Assembly: GCF_011601265.1 (NCBI RefSeq)
Contig: NZ_JAAOLX010000006.1
Coordinates: forward strand, 124,001 to 188,000
DNA: 64,000 nt
Direction of reading: 5' to 3'
DNA from: Iodobacter violaceini
GTDB taxonomy: Bacteria > Pseudomonadota > Gammaproteobacteria > Burkholderiales > Chitinibacteraceae
Every line of letters begins with the position of its first letter. The first letter of the stretch is position 1. A program made the position numbers and the translations under genes. The notes under the pieces were generated by a model that ran no database searches, was not told the DNA's origin, and was given only the letters and a program-made list of their open reading frames with translations. This document shows, piece by piece, positions 51,101 through 59,472 of this stretch.

Positions 51101-53511
51101 AAGCTGCGGAAACCTGCTGTTGACGCAATACCACCCAGAGTATGCGCAGCCAGTAAATAACTGGAAGGATGGCTGTTCTTACCACCTTGCAGGGTAAGCA
51201 GATATTGAGCTGCTTCCTTGCAGAACAATGAAAATAAGGATGCCGATACTGTAACCGTGCCGATCGTCACCTCATCACTTGCGCTTAGCTCACCTTCCAG
51301 CGACACGCTGATGCTTTCGTCAGGCACGCTGGCTGCAGCATCCAGCTGTGCTCTCAGCCGCTCTGCCGAAGCAATTAAATCGCTGCCTTCTACCTGAGCA
51401 ACACCCTCGCTGCTGAGCTGCTGCACCCAGCCAGAGAAAGCAGTATGGGCTTGGGCAAGCAGTTGCAATAACTCCAGTGAAGCCGTTTTTTCAATTTGCA
51501 TTAACTTACTTAAAAGCTGCTCCATCGCCCATGCAACCTGGGCAATGTGGTTAAGCCCCACCATGCGCCCGCTGCCTTTAAGGGTATGGAAGCTGCGTCT
51601 TAATACAGTTAACGCTTCTCTGTCGTGCGGAGTTTGCTGGCAAACCAAAACCTGCTCAGCAATGCTGGCCAGTACTTCTGTTGCTTCTTCCAGGAACACC
51701 TCGAGCAACTCGGCATCAACGGCTTCATCCGTTGCTGGCAGAGGGCGGGATGGGTCGGCAACGGCCTGCTGTACAGGCGCACCATGGGCAACAGCATCAA
51801 GCTGCGGCTCAACTTCCAGTACTTCTAACTCGTTTTCCTGCTCATCCGCCTGCTTCGCACCGGTCAGCTTATCGATCATGCTCAGCAGTGAGGCTGGCTC
51901 ATCCCTGTTTTGTGCAATGCTGTCGATATAAAAACCAAGGCAAGATAAGCCTTCAGCCAGTAACTCAAGCTCTTCCTGAGCAGGTAATAAGAGCTCGCTC
52001 TGAGTGAATTGCTCGATTCTCAGCTGGCAAGCTTGCAACAGAGCAACAGCTTGCTGTTTCTCCAGCATCAGCAGCGCACCCATAATCTGGCGCAAACCCG
52101 GATCAATCTTGCCTAATTCGCTGCCGTTATCAGGCTGGCGGAACCATGCATCAAGGATATCTTCAACAGTTTGTAAATTACTGCGCATTTCATGCGCCAG
52201 CTGGGCTTGCAACAAACGTTCTTGTGCCTGCCGGGTAATTTCATCCAGATGAGGGACTTCATTTTTCAGAGAGGGGTTCAGCAGCCGCTGACACATGGCC
52301 TCAACCTGAGCAGGGAAGTCTTCTGCAATCAGGGGATAAATGGTGAGGCAGTTATCAATCAGAAGCAGAGCGGTAGCGACTTCCAGCGCATTTGCATCGC
52401 TGGGGGCCTTCTGATTTAAGCGTTGTACCGATGCAGAAATCGCTGGCCACAACTGATCCAGCCCCGGAATACCCAGGGGCTCGGCACGCTGGGCGAGCGG
52501 TTCAAAACCTGCAATAAATGAACTTAAGCGCTCAAACTGGCCGGAGCAAACACGGCCCCAGCTTTCTTTACATGTATCCAGCTCGTCGCGCAGAGTGCGC
52601 GCCAATGAATGGCGGTACTCAGATGCAGGCGAAAGCAGATCGCTGTCTGCGCCTGGCAGAAGGCTTTCTAAAGCAAAAGACTTGCGCAGCGCTAATGCCA
52701 GTGAGCTGCTGGTTTCCAGCATCAGTAATGCGTACAGAATATCGCGGTATAAACGCTCGGCAACCTTGCCGGAGCCATCGCTCAAACGGCGCAATTGCAT
52801 ATTTAAGCGGAGTACCAGTTGTTTCAGATCGACATCTGGCTCAGTCTGGCCCTGCTGATGGCTTAAGCCATCCAGTAAACCAGCAGCTGCCCACCAAAAG
52901 TGACGGGAAATTGCCAAAGACTGAGTAGCCGCAATCTCGGCCAGATTTTTAGCCATCACGCCTGCCGCAGCTTTGTCATGAGCGATCCAGCTCAGCAGTA
53001 CAGCTTCAAACCGCAGACGACGCGCACGGACAAATGGCCCGGTTTCATTCGCTGCTAATGTACGGGCAGGTAACCCTTTAGGCAGGGATAATTCGGCAAG
53101 CTGAGGAAAAAACAACTCCGAACCGCTGTCTGAAGCCTGGCGCAAAGCTGCCATTTTTTTAAAGCTGGCCAGTAATCGAAGCGGCTGATTGGGCGCGCCC
53201 ACAGCAATTTGCTCAAGATAGCGGCTGGCCTCAACAATAGAGCGCTGAATAATAGCCAGCGTGTCGGCGTTAATCTCATCTGCAGCCAGCGTTTGTTCAA
53301 TTTCTTCACAGAAACGGGCAAGGCCGGTGAGCTCAACCATTTGCACAGCACCATAGGCCTGATGCAAAAAGGTTCGGGCATGTTTCAGCAGTGCGCTGTC
53401 TTTGGTCTCGCCAAACTGAGCCAAAGCTTGCGACGCTTTTTGTAAAGTTTGCTCGATTTCGCTCTTAACCCAGACCAGAGAGCCCAGATCGAATTCGGTA
53501 TGCGCGCTCAT
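48124..53511 (-). CDS. pilL: Type IV pilus chemosensory hybrid histidine kinase PilL/ChpA
   Basis: 1795 residues. Residues 1-~560 hold degenerate Hpt-like helical repeats (a HQAYGAV segment near 50 lacks the HxxKG pattern). Hpt domains with phosphorylatable His follow at His642 (FHTLKGSGRM), His790 (AAHTLGGIAS, less canonical) and His1127 (HTFKGSARM). An acidic Pro-rich linker spans ~850-1060. Then comes a CheA-type core: dimerisation from ~1205, ATPase (N1395 in HMLRNAIDHG, DDGKG, GRGIGMD), CheW-like domain ~1520-1660, and a receiver ~1675-1795 with Asp1726. It would relay signals from PilJ through PilI to PilG/PilH to control pilus extension and retraction. Last gene of the operon. Confidence 0.93.
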   Translation of the reverse strand: MSAHTEFDLGSLVWVKSEIEQTLQKASQALAQFGETKDSALLKHARTFLHQAYGAVQMVELTGLARFCEEIEQTLAADEINADTLAIIQRSIVEASRYLEQIAVGAPNQPLRLLASFKKMAALRQASDSGSELFFPQLAELSLPKGLPARTLAANETGPFVRARRLRFEAVLLSWIAHDKAAAGVMAKNLAEIAATQSLAISRHFWWAAAGLLDGLSHQQGQTEPDVDLKQLVLRLNMQLRRLSDGSGKVAERLYRDILYALLMLETSSSLALALRKSFALESLLPGADSDLLSPASEYRHSLARTLRDELDTCKESWGRVCSGQFERLSSFIAGFEPLAQRAEPLGIPGLDQLWPAISASVQRLNQKAPSDANALEVATALLLIDNCLTIYPLIAEDFPAQVEAMCQRLLNPSLKNEVPHLDEITRQAQERLLQAQLAHEMRSNLQTVEDILDAWFRQPDNGSELGKIDPGLRQIMGALLMLEKQQAVALLQACQLRIEQFTQSELLLPAQEELELLAEGLSCLGFYIDSIAQNRDEPASLLSMIDKLTGAKQADEQENELEVLEVEPQLDAVAHGAPVQQAVADPSRPLPATDEAVDAELLEVFLEEATEVLASIAEQVLVCQQTPHDREALTVLRRSFHTLKGSGRMVGLNHIAQVAWAMEQLLSKLMQIEKTASLELLQLLAQAHTAFSGWVQQLSSEGVAQVEGSDLIASAERLRAQLDAAASVPDESISVSLEGELSASDEVTIGTVTVSASLFSLFCKEAAQYLLTLQGGKNSHPSSYLLAAHTLGGIASTAGFRSLGELAYSLEHAVQQQGEMVIGQEPALDQAVTRIASMLESIFALEVPGFAEAEILALQNLQAETYEISLDETPEAQLVELELIEPPVVQAEHELELTLDESAGLAGLETTLDLDITAPDVLHDEPETAVAEALSEQDELLALHESHDELASEVLTEVFAAESAADIFKDEEPIEALGSFDHLSDDQHEADIAEALHEDADTGFSDVLPDQAEALVLPEPSAMPEPAAEPLSPLSSLLDQQDDDEEVVSLLDMESLTPFEQLMDKHDVQRKSELDSLQADDIDEQLLPVFIEEADELMQQISSSLRGLRLPDEVQKESGALKRLLHTFKGSARMAGAMRMGEVAHQMESRLLAAGNHYSAALLDALDADFDLIQSLADELKGVKQPAPVVQAVVPVAAEVESGTTIRVKSELMDQLVNQAGEVSIARSRIEAEMITMKTSLLDLTENVNRLRSQLRELEIQAESQMQAKIQDGHEANFDPLEFDRFTRLQEVTRFIAESVNDVATIQQNLLKNHDDSTGALMQQARMTKELQQSLMRVRMVPFSSLSDRLYRLTRQTGKEVGKKVNLELRGGRVEVDRGVLDQMMSPFEHMLRNAIDHGLESTERRIALGKSEFGEVQVEVRQEGNELVLVLKDDGKGLDLESLRAKGVEKGLIGPQASDQMVTGLIFEPGISTASSLTALSGRGIGMDVVKNKLGDLGGRIDVSSQAGVGTTFTIYLPLTLAVTQVVLVKAGGEQFAIPSGMIEQVQEIKLGVLERIYENRFQEWMDHRYPFAYLPRLLGDAVSVPEQKRYNTILLLRSGTGRMALHVDELVRNQEVVVKTIGPQLARIPGVTGATVLGNGDVVMIMNPLTLLARGETRSAAVQMVPEELKTTPLVMVVDDSLTVRKITGRLLAREGFQVLTAKDGVDALQQLSDVIPDVMLVDIEMPRMDGFELTRNVRANESTRQIPIIMITSRTADKHKNYAFELGVNAFLGKPYQEEELLGQIRSFIKS

Positions 53512-53619
53512 TTAAAGCCTATTTTCAAGTAACACTTCAACGTAATTCAAAGGTATGCAGGAATGATCAGGGCTTTCCCCTGCACCATCCTGCAATACCA
53601 TGACCTAAAACCAGTCCGA

Positions 53620-55797
53620 TTAAAGCTTAAAGCCCGAAGCGGAGTCTTTCAGCTCTTGCGCCAGAGAGGTCAGCTGCCCCACCGCGATCGCAGATTGTTT
53701 TGTACCTGCAGTCGTTTGCTCAGTAATGGCCAAAATATCACGCATGGATAAGTTAACCTTACTTGCCAGCTGGGTCTGATCTTCCGTTTCATGCGCAATC
53801 GATTCAATCAAACGCGCCAGATCACGGGAAACCTGACCAATCTCAGTCAGAGCCTGACCCGCCGCATCAGATAGCTTCGCCCCTTCAACCACACCCTGAG
53901 TGGAAACCTCCATCGCCGCTACCGCATCATGGGTATCGGTCTGAATCGTTTTCACAATCGCACTAATCTGCTTCGTCGCTTCGCCTGAACGTTCCGCCAG
54001 GCGCTGCACTTCCTCAGCAACAATCGAGAACCCACGGCCCGCATCACCCGCCGCCGCCGCCTGAATCGCAGCGTTCAGAGCCAAGACGTTGGTCTGTTCG
54101 GTAATGTCTGAAATCAATTCAACGATTTCACTAATTTCTTGTGAGCTTTCACCCAGACGTTTAATCCGCTTCGCTGTTTCCTGAATCTGCTCGCGAATAT
54201 CGCCCATACCCTTAATCTGATTCTGTACCGCCTCAGCACCCTTTTCAGCAGCCATCAGGGATGACTGCGCCACGTTAGCTGATTCGGCAGCATTACCCGA
54301 TACACCACGAATCGATGTCACCATCTGCTCAACCGTTTGGTTGGTGCCCTCAATCTCAACAGACTGACGCTCCGCAGCGGCCAGCAATTCATCAGAAATA
54401 CCCTGAGCTTCCTGCGTGGCTGAAGTAACCTGCCCTGTTGCGCGGTTAATCTTGGTAATCAGGGAACGCAACTCTTCAATCGTGTAGTTAATCGAGTCAG
54501 CAATCGCCCCGGTCAGATCCTCTGTAACCGATGCACGAACAGTCAGATCCCCGTCCGCTAAGTCAGCCATTTCATTCAGCAGGCGCAAAATCGCCTCCTG
54601 GTTCTTTTTATTCTCAGCTTCCAGTACCAAACGACGGCGTACCGACTCTTGGTTAAACACCGAAACCAATTGGTACAGAGCAAACAAAGCAACAACAACG
54701 AAAATAAACTCTAAGAAACCAGTAACAAAGCTGCCTGTTTTGTTTTCATAGGCATCAGCAAGATCGCCAGTATCTTTCAGTAGTTTTTCTGAATCAGTAA
54801 CAATGCTTTGGCTGGCCAGTCGCGAGCTAACCAGGGGCTGCATGTTTTTAGAGAAGGAGGTAATAACCACTTCAAAATCGCGGAAGCGTTTATCAATTTC
54901 TTTTAATTTTTCAATCAGAGCCGGATTGTTGACCGCGCGAATTTGTAAATCCGGGTTTTGGCCATCCAGAAACGCAGTAATGATTTCATCGAATAAAACA
55001 GAGTCTTTACCCAACAAAGACACCACTTCAGGGTTGATCAGATCATCACCAAAAACCGTATTGGAGTTTTTGGCCATACGCTGAGACAGCATGGATAAAT
55101 GCTGTGCGTATTCCAGATCGTGTGCTGAGCCGCCATTGGCACCCAACATTTTGGCAAATTCCTGAGTGTTTTCCAGCAGAATTGCATCATTTCGGTTAAT
55201 CGTTAAAACAGACTGACCAATCGTAACCAGCGCTTTTTCCTGCTTAAGAATCGTATCAACAGTAGGGCGTGCCGCATTGCTGCTAAAAGACTTTTTCCAG
55301 ATGGCATTAACCGAATTAATCAGCTGAGTTGGGTTATGCGCCAATAAGCTGGCCAGCAACCCACCACCCGACAACTGCTTCAAGTTATCGTCAAAGCGGA
55401 TGTATGCGTCTTTTAAAATGGGGAATGCTTCTGCCTTACCCTGTACGGCCTGAGTGGATGCACGGGCAATACGCTGCGAAAGCATCTGCATTTCAGTAGA
55501 AACCGCACGACGCTCAGCGTTATAAGACGAAGCTTGGAAAGCCAAAAACGCCGTGATGATAAACAAACCGGCAGACAACAACATCACCGCAAGTAAAATA
55601 GCCATTTGCTGACGAATAGGCAGCAGGCCAATCAGTGGCAGTGGTTTTTTTAACTGTGATTCATCGGCTTCTGGCAGGCTCAGCTTGCCCATAATCCATG
55701 TTGTTTTAGTCGGCTCATAAGTTGTATTCGCCGAAACAGGGGCTGCCTGTTTTCTTCCGGAAAAAAGGCGCTTAACGCCATCCAGATTCAGTGCCAT
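53620..55797 (-). CDS. pilJ: Type IV pilus methyl-accepting chemoreceptor PilJ
   Basis: 725 residues. Helix 1 at ~65-87, a periplasmic region of ~270 residues with two PilJ-type helical repeats ('[13 protein letters not shown]', '[16 protein letters not shown]'), helix 2 at ~357-380, HAMP ~385-440, and a cytoplasmic signalling hairpin with tip ~560-605 ('[38 protein letters not shown]'). [15 protein letters not shown] is the PilJ form of the MCP core. It senses pilus-surface cues and feeds PilI/PilL. Confidence 0.94.
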   Translation of the reverse strand: MALNLDGVKRLFSGRKQAAPVSANTTYEPTKTTWIMGKLSLPEADESQLKKPLPLIGLLPIRQQMAILLAVMLLSAGLFIITAFLAFQASSYNAERRAVSTEMQMLSQRIARASTQAVQGKAEAFPILKDAYIRFDDNLKQLSGGGLLASLLAHNPTQLINSVNAIWKKSFSSNAARPTVDTILKQEKALVTIGQSVLTINRNDAILLENTQEFAKMLGANGGSAHDLEYAQHLSMLSQRMAKNSNTVFGDDLINPEVVSLLGKDSVLFDEIITAFLDGQNPDLQIRAVNNPALIEKLKEIDKRFRDFEVVITSFSKNMQPLVSSRLASQSIVTDSEKLLKDTGDLADAYENKTGSFVTGFLEFIFVVVALFALYQLVSVFNQESVRRRLVLEAENKKNQEAILRLLNEMADLADGDLTVRASVTEDLTGAIADSINYTIEELRSLITKINRATGQVTSATQEAQGISDELLAAAERQSVEIEGTNQTVEQMVTSIRGVSGNAAESANVAQSSLMAAEKGAEAVQNQIKGMGDIREQIQETAKRIKRLGESSQEISEIVELISDITEQTNVLALNAAIQAAAAGDAGRGFSIVAEEVQRLAERSGEATKQISAIVKTIQTDTHDAVAAMEVSTQGVVEGAKLSDAAGQALTEIGQVSRDLARLIESIAHETEDQTQLASKVNLSMRDILAITEQTTAGTKQSAIAVGQLTSLAQELKDSASGFKL

Positions 55798-55991
55798 TGT
55801 GTATTACTCCCGATCCTGTATCTATTTTTTATGGCTGCTGCTAATCAGCAGACCATTAAAACAACCACACCCTCACCACAACGCCCAGAGAAACCAACAG
55901 AAAAACTCAATAACCGCTTAAGATGAGATTTCTGCCTAATTCTTTCTGCCAAACGCTTTTATGCGGGGATGCTACGTTTTTCAACGGCCAG

Positions 55992-56507
55992 CTATATTTG
56001 ACCTGTTTGTAAAAAAGCAGGCTGTGCAACTAAAGCCTGAATATCTAAACATCGCCACGAAACACCTGCCGCATCGCGATAAGCATCCCCTGTCCAGGCA
56101 GATGAACGCGTGAGCAAAGAATCAGGCGTTAAATCAGCCAAATGCTTTAAACCAAGCATACGATCAACTAAAACAGCGCAATGCAATATATGCCGGGAAT
56201 GTATTAACAATAATCGGGCAGCAGGCGTGGCCGATAAACTACCCGACCCCATAAATGCAGCCAAATCACTGACACTCACCAGATTTCCGCGCAAATTTGC
56301 GACCCCCCTGAACCAAGGCTGAACCAGAGGAACAGTCGCAATTGCAGGTAAAGGCATTACTTCAGCGACATCGGATAAATCGACCAGCCAATTCTCACCA
56401 CCGATCTTTACGCCCAAACGAGCATCCACTTGAGCTGTAGAGGTAACGCTTTTTAATCGCGCCATTACCCCTTCTTGATAGTCACGCAGGCTAATCCGTT
56501 TGGCCAT
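55992..56507 (-). CDS. pilI: CheW-like adaptor PilI
   Basis: 171 residues. A single CheW domain ('ARLGVKIGGENWLVDLSDVAEVMPLPAIATVPLVQPWFRGVANLRGNLVSVSDLAAFMG'). It couples PilJ to the PilL kinase. It lies between pilH (218-base gap) and pilJ (194-base gap); the gaps are A+T-rich, larger than usual for this operon, and could hold extra promoters. Confidence 0.92.
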   Translation of the reverse strand: MAKRISLRDYQEGVMARLKSVTSTAQVDARLGVKIGGENWLVDLSDVAEVMPLPAIATVPLVQPWFRGVANLRGNLVSVSDLAAFMGSGSLSATPAARLLLIHSRHILHCAVLVDRMLGLKHLADLTPDSLLTRSSAWTGDAYRDAAGVSWRCLDIQALVAQPAFLQTGQI

Positions 56508-56725
56508 GGTTTTTCCGCTGAAAGAAGCTTCAATTTATTTACACACAAAATCGCTGGCGCATCAGGCTAAAACCAAAACTATATATGACGATGACTTAGC
56601 ACCATTGCATATAAAAATATCGGTTTTTACGAGTGAAATTCCATTCGCACCTTACATGCTTTTCGCGGGCATATTGATTTTTTAAAATCAGCCCGCGATC
56701 TTAATTTATGCACAACACACTATTT

Positions 56726-57088
56726 TTACAAAGCCGCAATTTTGGAAAGTAATTCCTGCGGGTCAATAGGCTTTACTACGTACTCCACAGCACCCTGGCG
56801 GCGTCCCCAAACCATATCTGTTTCCTGGTTCTTAGAAGTGCACATAATAATTGGAATATGCTTAGTCAGCTCATCACGGCTAATTGTGCGTGTGGCTTGA
56901 AAGCCATTCATGCCGGGCATGACAACATCCATCAAAATCAAATCGGGCATCAAGTCTTTCACTTTTGCCACGGCTTCTTCGCCTGATTCAGCGGTCATGA
57001 CCTGAAAACTATTTTTAGTGAGCAACTCACCCAAAAAATGGCGTTCAGTTGGTGAATCATCGACGATCAATATTTTTTTAATACTCAT
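56726..57088 (-). CDS. pilH: Single-domain response regulator PilH
   Basis: 120 residues from the ATG at 57088 (MSIKKILIVDDSPTERHF), with AGGA five bases upstream; the frame opens seven codons earlier, inside pilG. CheY-like receiver: acidic pair DD in IVDDSP, phospho-acceptor Asp in LILMDVVMPGMNG, Lys in YVVKPIDP. In Pseudomonas PilH modulates retraction and acts as a phosphate sink of the Chp kinase. Confidence 0.94.
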   Translation of the reverse strand: MSIKKILIVDDSPTERHFLGELLTKNSFQVMTAESGEEAVAKVKDLMPDLILMDVVMPGMNGFQATRTISRDELTKHIPIIMCTSKNQETDMVWGRRQGAVEYVVKPIDPQELLSKIAAL

Positions 57089-57105
57089 TGCAATCCTACC
57101 CATAG

Positions 57106-57489
57106 TCAAACGCTGCGAATATGCGCAGCAACAGCCAATAACAGGCTGTCTTTAGTAAAAGGCTTAGTTAAATACTCATCAGACCCTACCATTCGTCCTC
57201 TGGCACGATCAAATAAACCATCTTTAGAAGACAGCATAATAACGGGGGTTGTTTTATAACGTGGATTCTTTTTAATCAACGAGCAAGTTTGGTAACCATC
57301 CAGCCTTGGCATCATCACATCAACAAAGATCACGTCAGGCAAACGATCACTGATTTTAGCTAAAGCATCAAAACCATCTTCTGCAAGAATGACTTCGCAC
57401 CCCGCTTGCCCCAAAAAAATCTCCGCACTTCTGCGAATGGTATTACTGTCATCAATCACCATGACTTTTACTCCGGCGAGCGTTGACAT
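57106..57489 (-). CDS. pilG: Single-domain response regulator PilG
   Basis: 127 residues from the ATG at 57489 (MSTLAGVKVMVIDDSNTIRR), with GGGGA eight bases upstream; a start six codons earlier is less likely. CheY-like: IDDSNT, Asp in VIFVDVMMPRLDGYQ, Lys in YLTKPFTKD. Residues 'RRSAEIFLGQAGCEV' are typical of PilG. First gene of pilG-H-I-J-L; it promotes pilus extension in relatives. Confidence 0.95.
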   Translation of the reverse strand: MSTLAGVKVMVIDDSNTIRRSAEIFLGQAGCEVILAEDGFDALAKISDRLPDVIFVDVMMPRLDGYQTCSLIKKNPRYKTTPVIMLSSKDGLFDRARGRMVGSDEYLTKPFTKDSLLLAVAAHIRSV

Positions 57490-57651
57490 TACATTTCCCC
57501 TTTTCAAAAGCCAGTATGTTTTCAGTATGGTTTTATCAGGAGCTGGCAGAAATCATCATGATATGGCGCAGTATATGCGCTCAATTTTATCTGCAAGCGC
57601 TCTTAATCATAAAATAATAAGTTAATACTAAGTCAAGATGCAGAGATACAG

Positions 57652-57763
57652 AAAAAAAAGAAACCCCGGTCTGAGCAGGCATCGACCGGGGCCATACAGG
57701 CTTTGGCACGTTGCCAAAGCACCCGCTCAGGGAGGAAAAAGCGGGAGGTGCAGGGGCGCACCT
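57652..57763 (-). ncRNA. Candidate small RNA downstream of engB with C-rich anti-SD loop
   Basis: About 112 bases that fold into four consecutive perfect hairpins. In transcript order: AGGTGC/GCACCT (57758-57763 with 57746-57751, loop GCCCCT); CCCGCT/AGCGGG (57740-57745 with 57722-57727, loop TTTTCCTCCCTG); GCTTTGGCA/TGCCAAAGC (57700-57720); and CCCCGGTC/GACCGGGG (57664-57691) followed by TTTCTTTTTTTT, a Rho-independent terminator. Promoter-like hexamers sit at the right distance upstream. The exposed CCTCCC could pair with ribosome-binding sites. E. coli Spot 42 and Pseudomonas ErsA also map beside engB, though polA is not adjacent here and the orientation differs from Spot 42. Alternative: a structured engB 3' end. 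Confidence 0.7.
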
Positions 57764-57769
57764 AGAATC

Positions 57770-57797
57770 AAGATAGAACTATGTCATAAAACTGCAA
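57770..57797 (-). promoter_or_regulatory. Putative promoter of the engB-adjacent small RNA
   Basis: On the minus strand TTGCAG (57797-57792) and TATCTT (57775-57770) are 16 bases apart, and the first hairpin begins seven bases after the -10 hexamer. It lies just after the engB stop at 57804, so the RNA could be made independently of engB. Confidence 0.6.
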
Positions 57798-57803
57798 GCC
57801 CCT

Positions 57804-58457
57804 TTACTCCCCGTCTATCGGCTCTGAATGCTCCGAGCTGGCCTCTGCCTGCGACGCCTGGTAATTCATGGCATCAAACCAGCCACCAACTACCTTTTCT
57901 GCAATATCTACTCCTAACTTTTTAGAGCTGGAGAACAGCTGAACGGTAATCATCGATTCGTCAGCAAACTCAGCCTCTACCTTACGCAAAATCGCCGTCT
58001 GTTCCTGACGATTTAACTTATCGCATTTAGTCAGAATGCAATGGATAGGTTTACCTGTAGGGCGGAACCAATCCAGCATCTGACGATCAAGCTCAGTCAG
58101 CGGACGACGTGAATCCATAATCAGCACTAAGCCAATCAGATTGCTACGGCGCACCAAGTACTGGCTTAATAATCTTTCCCAGTGTTGCCTAACTGACACA
58201 GGTACTTCAGCATAACCGTAACCAGGTAAATCGACTAGTCGGTTATTAGCATTACCAAATTGAAAATAATTGATGTGTTGAGTACGGCCCGGTGTTTTAG
58301 AAACAAAGGCAAGCCGCGTATGATTGGCCAGTGTATTAATAGCACTGGACTTGCCGGCATTAGAGCGTCCGGCGAATGCAACTTCCATACCGTCAGCCGG
58401 AAGAGCCTTCAGGTCGTTAACGGTTGTCAGGAATTGCAAGCCTTGGAAAAGCGACAT
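57804..58457 (-). CDS. engB: Ribosome biogenesis GTP-binding protein EngB (YsxC/YihA)
   Basis: 217 residues. G motifs: G1 [10 protein letters not shown]3 DLPGYGYA, G4 TKCD, and G5-like '[11 protein letters not shown]'. It assists assembly of the large ribosomal subunit and is usually essential. It is divergent from the cytochrome c4 gene, an arrangement common in betaproteobacteria. The C-terminal tail is acidic ([13 protein letters not shown]). No own terminator other than that of the downstream RNA element. Confidence 0.96.
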   Translation of the reverse strand: MSLFQGLQFLTTVNDLKALPADGMEVAFAGRSNAGKSSAINTLANHTRLAFVSKTPGRTQHINYFQFGNANNRLVDLPGYGYAEVPVSVRQHWERLLSQYLVRRSNLIGLVLIMDSRRPLTELDRQMLDWFRPTGKPIHCILTKCDKLNRQEQTAILRKVEAEFADESMITVQLFSSSKKLGVDIAEKVVGGWFDAMNYQASQAEASSEHSEPIDGE

Positions 58458-58694
58458 TGGGTAACCACTGTGGTTTGTGAACGGGTCTTGTTATAGAATA
58501 CCAGCAATTGAATAATCTTCGGCCGGTTCAACTTATTGCAAAATTACTGCGATGCTCGCAGCAGGTGCTAAAAACAACAAAAATCCTCATTTACTTTAGT
58601 AAATTCCAGTTTTTTTGTCCCGCCTGCCAGAGGCCTGCCCCGTTTAATTTTTCAACAAGCTGATATACCCGGCTACTTGCACTTTTGAGGACAA

Positions 58695-59318
58695 ATGCTT
58701 ATGCGCCGTGCGCCTGTTGCAGCAATCATTGCCACACTATTGATGGTGGCCCCAACCGCGTTTGCCGCTGACGGCACGAAAGCAGATCCGGCAAAAGGTA
58801 AACTATTGGTCGAGCAAGTCTGTGCAGCCTGTCATGGCATAGATGGCAATAGCGCAGCTTCTGCCAATCCAAGCCTTGCAGGCCAACATCCTGAATATAT
58901 TGTAAAACAATTGAACGAGTTCAAGACTGCTAAGCGAAAAAATCCCGTTATGATGGGTATGGCAGCGCCTTTATCGCCAGCTGATATGAAAAACGTTGCG
59001 GAGTATTTCTCTGCCCAGCAAGCTAAAGATCGCGGCGCTTCTGATAAAGCCCTGATTGAAGCAGGTAAAAAAATCTACCGGGGCGGCATTATGGCTAAGG
59101 GCGTACCTGCCTGTATGGCCTGTCATGGCCCGTCTGGCGCAGGGATTCCAGGCCAGTACCCGCGTATGGGTGGCCAGCATTCAGCCTATACGCTGGCGCA
59201 GCTGACTACTTTCCGCAGCGGCGAGCGTAACAACAATACGGTCATGACCGATGTTGCGGCCAGATTGTCAGACGCTGAAATCAAAGCCGTGGCTGAATAC
59301 ATCCAGGCTTTGCATTGA
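58695..59318 (+). CDS. Dihaem cytochrome c4
   Basis: 207 residues. Signal peptide to about residue 25 (TAFAAD), then two cytochrome c domains with haem motifs CAACH (43-47) and CMACH (140-144) and distal methionines in 'NPVMMGMA' and 'NNTVMTDVA'. A periplasmic electron carrier to terminal oxidases or reductases. AGGA precedes the ATG closely; Met3 is an alternative start. It lies directly before the cytochrome c maturation genes that would attach its haem. Confidence 0.95.
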   Translation: MLMRRAPVAAIIATLLMVAPTAFAADGTKADPAKGKLLVEQVCAACHGIDGNSAASANPSLAGQHPEYIVKQLNEFKTAKRKNPVMMGMAAPLSPADMKNVAEYFSAQQAKDRGASDKALIEAGKKIYRGGIMAKGVPACMACHGPSGAGIPGQYPRMGGQHSAYTLAQLTTFRSGERNNNTVMTDVAARLSDAEIKAVAEYIQALH

Positions 59319-59443
59319 TCAGACCGTAGAATGCACAGGTTTTTTGTCATGAAAAACCTGTGTTTCTATGCCTTACCGGAACTTTATCCGGTATCAGGGC
59401 TCTTTAGCTGACTAAACCAGCTTATTTAGCAGATCCCTAAAAC

Positions 59444-59465
59444 AAGGGGCCTTTAGCCCCTTTTT
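59444..59465 (+). terminator. Hairpin-T-run between cytochrome c4 and resB
   Basis: AAGGGGC (59444-59450), loop CTTTA, GCCCCTT (59456-59462), then T's. It fits a small Rho-independent terminator for the c4 gene and ends only about 7-10 bases before the resB ATG. Confidence 0.75.
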
Positions 59466-59472
59466 GAATTCT

